From the NCBI GenBank assembly GCA_910588545.1, contig CAJUOU010000002.1, forward strand, positions 19,282 to 83,281: a stretch of DNA of 64,000 bases, written 5' to 3'. How positions within the stretch are numbered: the stretch's first letter is position 1; each line of letters starts with the position of its first letter. The notes beneath the pieces were generated by a model. That model worked only from the letters and a program-made list of their open reading frames with translations. It ran no database searches and was not told the origin of the DNA. The stretch comes from an uncultured Christensenellaceae bacterium. Lineage in GTDB: Bacteria; Bacillota; Clostridia; Christensenellales; UBA3700. The position numbers and the translations under genes are program-made. This document shows positions 1 through 6,811 of the stretch, piece by piece.

Positions 1-222
1 CGGTTGACACGGAAATCCCGCCGTAACGATGTCGCAGTCCGGAATCGACGATTTATTCACGGAACGGATATCGGCTTCGACTAAATTCACGTTCGGAAAG
101 TTGTGCCGATAGGTCATTCAAGCGAATTTATTTATATCGTTCGCCCATATGACTTCGTGTCTGGCTTGCTTGAAGGCAAGGTCGATACCGCCTATTCCGC
201 AAAAAAGACTACATACACGCAT
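1..222 (-). pseudogene. Second C5-cytosine DNA methyltransferase, N-terminal part, interrupted by in-frame TGA
   Basis: Reading the minus strand from ATG at 222 gives a typical 5-methylcytosine methyltransferase start with motif I (SLFCGIGGIDLAF) and, still in the same frame, motif IV (AGFPCQP) at the window edge. Between them, after ANDINKFA, codon 35 is TGA (118-120), immediately followed by ATG and the expected TYRHNFPNV sequence. The frame is otherwise open to base 1. The gene begins 1 bp after the stop of the HpaII-type endonuclease gene, so it is the last visible member of that operon. A single base change from TGT or TGC would explain the stop. TGA is a normal stop elsewhere in the window, so recoding is unlikely. 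Restart at the ATG after the stop would give a protein without the AdoMet-binding motif I. The gene runs off the left edge; a sequencing error is possible. Confidence 0.75.
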
Positions 223-223
223 A

Positions 224-1390
224 TTACTTTTTCAGCTTAAAACGAAATTGCAGAGCAAACTTCAAATAATACTTGCCGTCGGCTTTTTTGTAAATCGACA
301 TATAATCGTGTCTGCCGCAAGAAGGAGCCTCAAATCTCAATTTATCGACCAAAAAGTCTTTGAATTCGTCGGCAATACAAGAGTGGAAAGCAACGACATC
401 CCCGTCGCGCTTTACGACGATATAACCGCCGCTAACGTCGGATTTTCCATTCCAAGGTTTCAAAAAGCGCAATCCCGTAAACATAGAATAAAGCAAATTC
501 GCAACTTTCAAATGATAGGTATCGTACAAGTCACCGAAGCCGTATCCTATAACATCTTTGTCGGCGAGATAACGAATGGACTCGTCTACGGAAGTATCCG
601 TGCCGGATTTATTATAGTAATAATATTTCAACATCTCGGCAACAATTAAAGGCGTTTCCAAACCGCCGCAACGTATCAAATTTTGTCCTGCGGTTTGTTT
701 GGCAGTTTGAACGAATTTTACGTAGATTCCGCAAGACTTCAAATAATTCATACGTTCGCTTGTCGCAACGTCGCGGCAAACAATGCCTTTACGAACGACT
801 TCTTTATAAAGCGAATTAAATCGATTCATAATTTCGTCGTTCACATCACCGACTAATTCATACTCGAAGTTCGTATTGTCTCCGCTTGCATTGAAAAGCG
901 TAGACGCGGCATCTATATCCGATTTGCAAGAAAAACCCATAATCTGATCGACGCCCGAGCGATAATCTCGCGTATCGAGAACAATATCTTTCGTTCCACC
1001 GAAATAATCATTTTTCTTTTGTGCGGGCGCGGTGATGTTATGTATGAATATGGATTCCAAAAACGCTTGTATTTCGTCGTCGGTGAAAGTCGTATTGCCC
1101 TTATTGTCCGTTATCATTTTCCAAACACGCGCCGCTTTTTCGGTAAATAACGAGCTGTCGAGGCTTTTGATATCCGTACCATTCAACGTGATTCTTACCA
1201 TGTCGCCGGTGTAATAGCGATATTCCTTTCCGGCTTGTTCTTCGCGAATAATGCTGACGATATCCAAGAATACGTCTTTCAGTTTGTTCATATCCTTGTC
1301 CGCGACATATACTCTTCGATCCGACATAAGTTTGAAGAATATATACATTTCGGACCATTCGCCCTTATTCTTGCCTTTAATTTCCGTCAT
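224..1390 (-). CDS. HpaII-family type II restriction endonuclease
   Basis: A 388-residue protein that I recognise as the HpaII restriction endonuclease family: a KGKNKGEWSEMYIFFKL start (residues 5-21) and a C-terminal block with SCGRHDYMSIYKK then KYYLKFALQFRF. R.HpaII cleaves CCGG; the same specificity here is inference from family membership. The start at 1390 has AAGGAG about 10 bases upstream and overlaps the end of the methyltransferase gene by 14 bp, as expected for translationally coupled R-M genes. The length is close to the family norm (about 360). Base composition differs from the window's core genes (more CG), which fits horizontal acquisition. Confidence 0.75.
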   Translation of the reverse strand: MTEIKGKNKGEWSEMYIFFKLMSDRRVYVADKDMNKLKDVFLDIVSIIREEQAGKEYRYYTGDMVRITLNGTDIKSLDSSLFTEKAARVWKMITDNKGNTTFTDDEIQAFLESIFIHNITAPAQKKNDYFGGTKDIVLDTRDYRSGVDQIMGFSCKSDIDAASTLFNASGDNTNFEYELVGDVNDEIMNRFNSLYKEVVRKGIVCRDVATSERMNYLKSCGIYVKFVQTAKQTAGQNLIRCGGLETPLIVAEMLKYYYYNKSGTDTSVDESIRYLADKDVIGYGFGDLYDTYHLKVANLLYSMFTGLRFLKPWNGKSDVSGGYIVVKRDGDVVAFHSCIADEFKDFLVDKLRFEAPSCGRHDYMSIYKKADGKYYLKFALQFRFKLKK

Positions 1391-2378
1391 TTTCGAGTAT
1401 CTCCTTAACTTTATCAGCTATAGCTTTGATGACGGGAACGGTTACGCTGTTCCCGAATTGCTTATACAAATGAACGTCCGCAAGTACGAGCTTGTAACTG
1501 TCGGGAAATCCCTGCAAACGCGCCCATTCTCTCGGCGTCATTTTACGAACGCCTTCCTTATTGATTTCGCCTTTAATGTGCGTAGTAGGGGTAAGATCGG
1601 TTTGCCGTTTATCGATAATCAAATTCCGCTCTCTGCCCATACCGCCGCAAACTATCGCGCCGGCGACATCGTCCCAATCGCGTATTTCATAGCCGAAGCC
1701 GTGTCCTTTTGCGGCGTGTCGCGCTTTGTGGTCGCGAAGCGTTTGCATATAACATTCGCTCAAATAATACTTTGCCGGAACGGGACCTTCCAAAATATCC
1801 TTGATGCGCTTTGACGAATCCGTAGGTGTCGGGAATATAAACTCTTTCGGTGCGATGTCGTTACGGAAAGCCACGATATAAATACGTTCACGATTTTGCG
1901 GAACTCCGAAGTCTTTACTGTTTAGAATATGCTCATATGGTGTATAGCCTATCTCGCGTAGCGTGTTTTTGATAATATCGAAAGTTCTGCCTTTGTCGTG
2001 AATGGTAAGACCTTTCACGTTTTCGCAAAATATTACCTTCGGTTTCTTCTTGTCGCAAATACGAGCCACATCGAAAAATAATGTACCGCGCGACATACCT
2101 TTGTAATCGTCCGCAAAGCCTTTGCGTTGTCCCGCAAGACTGAACGCTTGACAAGGGAAACCCGCAAGACAAATGTCGAAGTCCGGAACGTCGTTCTCCG
2201 AAATTTTAGTAATATCTCCGGCAATTTCGAAATCGTCGGCAAAGTTTGCTTTATACGTCTTTTGCGCATATTCATCCCATTCGCTGACAAATACGGTTTT
2301 CAGCTCTTCTCCGAAAGCCTGTTCGAATCCCAAGCGTATCCCGCCGATACCGGCAAATAAATCAATACTTTTCAACAT
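1377..2378 (-). CDS. DNA (cytosine-5-)-methyltransferase of an HpaII-type R-M system
   Basis: Transfers a methyl group from AdoMet to C5 of cytosine and should protect the host from the adjacent endonuclease. Motif I is DLFAGIGGIRLGF (residues 6-18), motif IV has the catalytic Cys in GFPCQ (C76), motif VI is CENVKGL (about 118-124), motif VIII is QNRERIYIVAF, and the C-terminal motifs (RLQGFPDS, QFGNSVTVP) are present, so the enzyme looks complete at 333 residues. I chose ATG 2378 rather than the longer frame from 2417 because the shorter start places motif I at the usual position. It overlaps the vsr stop by 7 bp and follows an AAAGGCGG-like SD. The recognition sequence is presumably CCGG, by association with the HpaII-like nuclease. 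Confidence 0.9.
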   Translation of the reverse strand: MLKSIDLFAGIGGIRLGFEQAFGEELKTVFVSEWDEYAQKTYKANFADDFEIAGDITKISENDVPDFDICLAGFPCQAFSLAGQRKGFADDYKGMSRGTLFFDVARICDKKKPKVIFCENVKGLTIHDKGRTFDIIKNTLREIGYTPYEHILNSKDFGVPQNRERIYIVAFRNDIAPKEFIFPTPTDSSKRIKDILEGPVPAKYYLSECYMQTLRDHKARHAAKGHGFGYEIRDWDDVAGAIVCGGMGRERNLIIDKRQTDLTPTTHIKGEINKEGVRKMTPREWARLQGFPDSYKLVLADVHLYKQFGNSVTVPVIKAIADKVKEILENDGN

Positions 2379-2785
2379 CTTTGTTTGACCGCCTTTTCTA
2401 TCTTGTCGGCGCAACACGCCGCATCGGTTTTAATTTCCTTTCCCCAAAACCGCAATACGAGCCAGCCGTCGGTTTCGAGTTTTTCGGTAACTTCTTTATC
2501 ACGTTGTATGTTTCTCTCTATCTTCGGAATCCAAAAGTCTTGTCTGACTTTGAAATCTTCTTTGCGATGTTCCCAATCATACCCGTGCCAAAACTCACTA
2601 TCGCAGAACACCGCTATTTTCTTTCCTATAAACGCTATATCGGGATGCCCGAATACCGATTTGACATTTTTACGATACCGTAAGCCTTTTTGCCATAATG
2701 CTTTACGAAGCAATAACTCTATCTCGGAATCTTTGCATTTGACTTGCTGCATATTGTACCGAATTTGTTCTTTGGTTTTCGACAT
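2372..2785 (-). CDS. vsr: Very short patch repair endonuclease (Vsr, T:G mismatch)
   Basis: A 137-residue Vsr-type endonuclease. Such enzymes nick 5' of a T mispaired with G where 5-methylcytosine has deaminated, so they are usually genetically linked to C5 methyltransferases. The N terminus (SKTKEQIRYNMQQVKCKDSE) and the core GHPDIAFIGKKIAVFCDSEFWHGY (about residues 46-69), with its metal-binding Asp and the catalytic-site His, are characteristic. The gene lies between the XRE gene (1-bp gap) and the methyltransferase (7-bp overlap), so all are cotranslated. From memory, HpaII R-M loci are known to carry a vsr gene, which agrees with the identity of the neighbouring nuclease. Confidence 0.9.
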   Translation of the reverse strand: MSKTKEQIRYNMQQVKCKDSEIELLLRKALWQKGLRYRKNVKSVFGHPDIAFIGKKIAVFCDSEFWHGYDWEHRKEDFKVRQDFWIPKIERNIQRDKEVTEKLETDGWLVLRFWGKEIKTDAACCADKIEKAVKQRC

Positions 2786-2786
2786 A

Positions 2787-2978
2787 TCAGTCCTCGAACT
2801 TCAAGCCGTTCCTGATACAAAAATCACGAATCGCTTTCTTCGCTTTCATATTCGGCTCGCTCTTTCCAGTTTCCCATCTGCAAACGGTAATAGAATTCAC
2901 GCCAAGCTCGGTAGCCATCTCGTCCTGCGTCAAAAGCAGTCTTTCTCTTGCATTCTTAACCTTTTCGGAATAGGTCAT
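2787..2978 (-). CDS. XRE-family helix-turn-helix regulator (controller-like)
   Basis: A 63-residue single-domain HTH_3/Cro-CI protein: KVKNARERLLLTQDEMATEL then GVNSITVCRWETGKSEPN, the classic recognition-helix and loop signature. Small XRE proteins at the head of R-M operons often act as controller (C) proteins that delay endonuclease synthesis; this role is inferred from size and position. An upstream TTG at 2993 would add five residues, but ATG 2978 has the better placed SD (TTGGAG) and is preferred. It is the first gene of the island operon and sits behind the promoter at 3013-3041 and two palindromes at 3042-3075. Confidence 0.85.
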   Translation of the reverse strand: MTYSEKVKNARERLLLTQDEMATELGVNSITVCRWETGKSEPNMKAKKAIRDFCIRNGLKFED

Positions 2979-3012
2979 ATCGCTTAACTCCAACTAACAT
3001 TTGATTATCAAT

Positions 3013-3041
3013 ATTTTAGCATTTTTTTAGCATAAAGTCAA
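3013..3041 (-). promoter_or_regulatory. Sigma-A type promoter of the R-M operon
   Basis: TTGACT (3036-3041), a 17-bp spacer ending in TGC, and TAAAAT (3013-3018), read on the minus strand. Predicted transcript start is near 3006, about 28 bp before the XRE start codon. Confidence 0.75.
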
Positions 3042-3075
3042 CGGTATATCATACCGAAAATCGGGTATCCCGATT
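3042..3075. promoter_or_regulatory. Two palindromes upstream of the R-M promoter, candidate operators
   Basis: CGGTATATCATACCG (3042-3056) and AATCGGGTATCCCGATT (3059-3075) are perfect palindromes that abut each other directly upstream of the -35 box of the XRE/vsr/MTase/REase promoter. The position suits an activator or autoregulator such as the XRE protein; binding is inference. No T-run follows, so they are not terminators. Confidence 0.45.
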
Positions 3076-3104
3076 GTTTCTGCGCGGCGAAAGCCGAGCG
3101 TCAA

Positions 3105-3800
3105 TAAATATCCCCACGTTAAACGTGGGGTTTTTCACATACGGGTATAACCCTTGTTACTAGCAACGCTTTGCTAAGCGTATATGACTTGACACCTGCA
3201 TGCCAGTCCTACTTCTCTACTTTAAACGGGTCGTCGAAAAAATCCATCTTTATCTGTTCTCCAAGTTGGTCTTCTTTTAACTGATTTGCTATATATTCTT
3301 TTATTCTAGCTGTATTTTTTCCGACTGTATCTACGTAATAGCCTTTACACCAGAACTCTCTATTTCGATACTTAAATTTCATATTTCCCCAACGTTCATA
3401 TATCATCAATGCACTTTTCCCTTTTAGAAATCCCAAAAAACTAGCTACGCTAATTTTTGGTGGGATTTCTATTAGCATATGTACATGATCTATACATACC
3501 TCTGCTTCTACTATGTTTACTCCTCTCCATTTGCACAATTCTCGCAGAATTGCTCCTATTTCTAATCTTTTTTCTCCATAAAATGCTTTACGTCTATATT
3601 TTGGTGCAAATACTACATGGTACTTGCAATTCCACTTCAAATGTGCTAAACTATGTATGTCATTCATTTGAATGTCCTCCTTTTGTTTTTTTAATTGTAG
3701 ATGTCAAGCCACAATTATATTTTAACAAAAGGAGTTTTATTTTTCAAGACTCATATGTTTAACATCTTTTGAACTCACGTGCCTAGCACGTGGTTTTCTT
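3105..3800 (-). mobile_element. IS200-type insertion sequence (tnpA only)
   Basis: A single Y1 transposase gene is flanked by short hairpins that mark the ends of IS200/IS605 elements: CACGTGC-CTA-GCACGTG at 3776-3792 on the transposase-upstream side and CCCCACGTT-A-AACGTGGGG at 3112-3130 on the downstream side. The length of about 700 bp fits an IS200 element without tnpB. IS200 elements have no terminal inverted repeats or target duplications, so the exact ends cannot be fixed from this copy. Confidence 0.85.
3209..3667 (-). CDS. tnpA: IS200/IS605-family Y1 (HUH) transposase TnpA
   Basis: A 152-residue single-strand DNA transposase. The HUH metal-binding pair is HVH (residues 61-63, in CIDHVHMLIEIPP) and the likely catalytic tyrosine is Tyr125 (RIKEYIANQ). 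The N terminus (HLKWNCKYHVVFAPKYRRK) is typical of the family, and the length matches functional copies (about 150 residues), so the element may be active. AGGAGG lies nine bases before ATG 3667. There is no TnpB or omega-RNA-like gene next to it. Confidence 0.95.
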   Translation of the reverse strand: MNDIHSLAHLKWNCKYHVVFAPKYRRKAFYGEKRLEIGAILRELCKWRGVNIVEAEVCIDHVHMLIEIPPKISVASFLGFLKGKSALMIYERWGNMKFKYRNREFWCKGYYVDTVGKNTARIKEYIANQLKEDQLGEQIKMDFFDDPFKVEK

Positions 3801-3809
3801 ATACAACAA

Positions 3810-3842
3810 AAAAAACACGGATTTCCGTGTTTTTTGTTTTTT
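3810..3842. terminator. Rho-independent terminator
   Basis: Stem AAACACGG / CCGTGTTT with a short loop, flanked by A-runs and T-runs, about 15 bp after the stop of the phosphodiesterase-like gene ending at 3856. It can work on both strands and lies just outside the IS element. Confidence 0.75.
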
Positions 3843-3855
3843 ATATTGATTAATT

Positions 3856-4875
3856 TTAATTATTAACTGTTACATCGACGCAAATTGGCAAATGGTCTGA
3901 AATTCTGCTTGTCCTATCCTCGTAATTATGAAAATAATCGGAAGTCAAAACCCTAAATGTTAATACTTTAGCATACTGTTCATTGGTCATAAAAATATGG
4001 TCCCAAGTCGGGTCATCATAAAAATACCCGCGTGTATTATCAAACTTTCTTTCAACACCGTCCACAAATTTTGTATCGATATATTTACCTATAATTTTTT
4101 CGTAAGCAAAAGAACCGCAAAGCTTGCCATAGCATTTAAAGTAAGTCAAATCATTTTTAGAGTCGTACTCTGTACCTGCAAATCGGCTGTTTTCGTGTTC
4201 CATAGAATTATAGTCGCCTGTCATAAAAATAGGTACATTTGCATATTTTGCCTTTAAACTATCAATAATTTCAAATAATTCGTCAACTTGACTAAGCATT
4301 ATGCTTTTTTCTTTTTCATAGTCTTTCATGCGAATTAAATCCAAGTGAGTCGAAGTTACAATAATCCGCTTTCCGTCACTTATCCTTTCAAAAACACCAT
4401 AAGTGACCGCACGACACCCATTTTTATCGCCTTTGGTATACTTTTTAAGTCCGCTTTCAATCAAATTCAATTTACTTGTATTATAAATAATTGCGGAACG
4501 GTTTTCCATAAATAATGAATTCTTTTTTTCGATAACTTGGTAATCGCTAAGTTGTGGCATCAAATATTTATACCATTCGTTACACATTTCTTGCATACCT
4601 ATTACATCGGGTGCATAGTGCTTCACAGCCTCGGCAAAACGATGTGCTCTTGGTTTTACAGGCTCGCCGCCCCAATCCTTAATATGCACCAATACATTTG
4701 CCGACATAATGCGAAAAGCACTTTCATCAAGTTTGGAATTATCTTCTTTCCATAACTCTTTAAATTCCTCATCTCCAAAAACATAGCAATCTTTTGCACT
4801 CAAAGCACAGCCAGATAACACAACAGCCAATATCGCAACTAAAATTACTATTAAAAAGGTATTATATTTCCTCAC
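3856..4875 (-). CDS. Secreted endonuclease/exonuclease/phosphatase-family lipoprotein
   Basis: A 339-residue protein with a lipoprotein signal peptide (hydrophobic stretch, then lipobox LSGC, Cys22) and an EEP (DNase I-like) fold: a metal-binding Glu in GMQEM, TSTHLDLI, TGDYNS and the C-terminal SDHLPI. EEP enzymes hydrolyse phosphodiester or phosphomonoester bonds in nucleic acids, phosphoinositides or sphingomyelin; the substrate cannot be told from sequence. It would act outside the cell, tethered to the membrane. Translation probably starts with GTG at 4875, preceded by GGGGTG. The gene follows the symporter gene by 26 bp, so the two are likely cotranscribed; release of a solute outside followed by its uptake is a plausible pairing. 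Confidence 0.85.
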   Translation of the reverse strand: MRKYNTFLIVILVAILAVVLSGCALSAKDCYVFGDEEFKELWKEDNSKLDESAFRIMSANVLVHIKDWGGEPVKPRAHRFAEAVKHYAPDVIGMQEMCNEWYKYLMPQLSDYQVIEKKNSLFMENRSAIIYNTSKLNLIESGLKKYTKGDKNGCRAVTYGVFERISDGKRIIVTSTHLDLIRMKDYEKEKSIMLSQVDELFEIIDSLKAKYANVPIFMTGDYNSMEHENSRFAGTEYDSKNDLTYFKCYGKLCGSFAYEKIIGKYIDTKFVDGVERKFDNTRGYFYDDPTWDHIFMTNEQYAKVLTFRVLTSDYFHNYEDRTSRISDHLPICVDVTVNN

Positions 4876-4901
4876 TTTTCACCCCAAATCACTTAATACT
4901 A

Positions 4902-6452
4902 TCACTCAAGCACAGATGTTTTTGTCTGTTCGATAATTTGTTCCCCGTCCAAATTTTTATCCTTAAAAATAAGGCTTGCAAGATAAGTAACAATAGGACT
5001 AACAGCCATACAAATCACTCCGATAAGCGGAGCCCTTTTAACACCGTCCGAAATCATATTGCCAAAAGTAAGTCCATTTACCTTAGGCTCGATAACGCCA
5101 AACACGATAACTAAGACAAGTGTAATTACCAAGCAGGCAATCATGGAGGCATAAGCGCCGTATTTATTGACTTTTTTGCTATAAAGTCCTAATACATAAG
5201 GTCCGATAAAGCAACCTGCAAGCACTCCCCAACTTAGCGACATAAGCGTTACGATAGCAGTAATCTTAAATACTGCAAGCAAAACGGAAACCACTACGAA
5301 AAATAGGCAAAAGCCACGTAACATCCAATTAACTTGCTTATCGCTAGCATCCTTTTTGATAAAACCTTTGTAGGCATCTACAGCAACAGAGGAAGCCCCC
5401 GACAAAGAAAGCGAAGCAAGCGTAGACATACTTGCGGATAGCACAAGCACTACAATAAGCCCCAAAACAGCACTAGGCAAAGCCTTTTGTAACATTTGCG
5501 GAACAATCAAATCAAAGCCACCCTCAGGCAACTCACCAAAAAACAAGTGACCAAGCGAGCCTGTAAAATACGCGCCAAAACCGATAACCAAGCAAAAAAC
5601 AGTACTTACGACCATTGCTTGAGTAATTGATTTGTTACTTTTTACGGCATAAAATTTATGTACTGACTGTGGCAATCCCCAAACACCAAAAGAGGTTAGA
5701 AGCACTAAAATAATGCAGTTGAATAGCGGTGAATCAAGCCCACCGCCTGTGGCAGGCACCAAACCAAAACCGTCAGTCCAAAGTTTGCTCAAGCCCTCTC
5801 CCCAATTAACTTCGGGTGCTCTTAAAAGCAAAAATACCATTACAACTACACCGATAAGCATTATAATACCTTGAACAAAGTCGGATAAAGCGGTTGCAAA
5901 ATAACCACCAAAGAAAAGATATAACGCTGTTAGAGCTGCCATAATCAAAATACACCAAATGCTGTCAATGCCAAAAACCATTTCAAACAAATAGCCAAGC
6001 CCTTGATAAACACTTGCGGAATAAGGAATCAAAAATGTAAAAATAATTATAGCGGAAAAAAGTTTTAAGCCTTTGTCATTGTATCTTGTAGCAAAAAATT
6101 CTGGCATTGTGCTTGCACCCAAATTATGTGTCATAAGCCTTGTACGTTTAGCAAGCACTTTCCACGCAAGTAATGCCCCGATTAAAGCGTTGCCTATGCC
6201 AATCCATACAGCACCAAGTCCCATAGTCCAACCGAACTTACCTGCATAACCTACAAAGATAACCGAACTAAAATAAGTAGTACCATAAGCAAAAGCCGTC
6301 ATCCAACCGCCAAGCCCACGTCCTGCTAAAAAGAAATCGTTCAACGAACGGCTTTTTTTGCGACAAACAATCGCAATAACAATCATCATCAATATGTATG
6401 CAACCAAAATCAAAGATGGTGCCAATTTTTCACTTACGGCTGAAATTAACAT
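4902..6452 (-). CDS. Sodium:solute symporter (SSS family)
   Basis: A 516-residue integral membrane protein with about 13 hydrophobic segments and SSS hallmarks: SLNDFFLAGRGLGGWMTAF near residues 36-55, FSSVIFVGYAGKFG after it, and GGYFATALSDFVQGIIMLIG in the middle. Members import proline, sugars, sialic acid, pantothenate or similar compounds with Na+. The substrate is not assignable here. It is first in a two-gene unit with the downstream lipoprotein hydrolase. It has a good promoter at 6486-6514 and AAAAAGGAG before the start codon. Confidence 0.9.
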   Translation of the reverse strand: MLISAVSEKLAPSLILVAYILMMIVIAIVCRKKSRSLNDFFLAGRGLGGWMTAFAYGTTYFSSVIFVGYAGKFGWTMGLGAVWIGIGNALIGALLAWKVLAKRTRLMTHNLGASTMPEFFATRYNDKGLKLFSAIIIFTFLIPYSASVYQGLGYLFEMVFGIDSIWCILIMAALTALYLFFGGYFATALSDFVQGIIMLIGVVVMVFLLLRAPEVNWGEGLSKLWTDGFGLVPATGGGLDSPLFNCIILVLLTSFGVWGLPQSVHKFYAVKSNKSITQAMVVSTVFCLVIGFGAYFTGSLGHLFFGELPEGGFDLIVPQMLQKALPSAVLGLIVVLVLSASMSTLASLSLSGASSVAVDAYKGFIKKDASDKQVNWMLRGFCLFFVVVSVLLAVFKITAIVTLMSLSWGVLAGCFIGPYVLGLYSKKVNKYGAYASMIACLVITLVLVIVFGVIEPKVNGLTFGNMISDGVKRAPLIGVICMAVSPIVTYLASLIFKDKNLDGEQIIEQTKTSVLE

Positions 6453-6485
6453 AAACAGCTCCTTTTTATCCGCATTTACCCTTTA

Positions 6486-6514
6486 AGTATACAACAAAAC
6501 GCCCGATATAGCAA
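6486..6514 (-). promoter_or_regulatory. Promoter of the symporter operon
   Basis: TTGCTA (6509-6514), a 17-bp spacer, and TATACT (6486-6491) on the minus strand; the transcript would start about 25-30 bp before ATG 6452. Confidence 0.65.
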
Positions 6515-6690
6515 GAGAAACTCCCAAATATGCCATTTTTATTTACCTATAATCTTTTTTACCTGCAACAAACGATAACCTTATAAACCAATTTGAATAA
6601 TTACTCTGCTACTTCAAGCTAGTACAGAGATACAGGGCAACAAAAGCAAATTAAACGCTTTAAAAATTCAAACGTAACATTAACTTATCT
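6515..6690. other. Intergenic stretch without recognised gene
   Basis: The gap between the symporter start (6452) and the giant membrane protein stop (6812) holds the symporter promoter at one end and a terminator at the other. The remainder is AT-rich and shows no ORF with an SD and no clear RNA fold. Confidence 0.6.
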
Positions 6691-6696
6691 CAACAC

Positions 6697-6732
6697 AAAA
6701 ACCCTTTGGAAAATCCCAAAGGGTTTTGTTGT
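6697..6732. terminator. Terminator of the giant surface-protein operon
   Basis: Stem AACCCTTTGG / CCAAAGGGTT with T-runs on both sides, about 85 bp beyond the stop of the 2,260-residue protein gene. Confidence 0.75.
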
Positions 6733-6811
6733 TTTATGATATACCAATATATAAATCGTTTATATATATTGTTAACTTAATATAAAGTACTTAACTTTAC
6801 AAAGCTTAGTT

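Noticed and set aside
1..222. TGA recoded as an amino acid, which would make the second methyltransferase intact
   Set aside because: vsr, the XRE gene, the small protein gene and spoIVA all end in TGA at the expected place, so TGA is a stop codon here.
3776..3792. Hairpin CACGTGC/GCACGTG as a transcription terminator
   Set aside because: No T-run follows directly and its distance to the transposase gene fits the sub-terminal hairpin of an IS200 left end.
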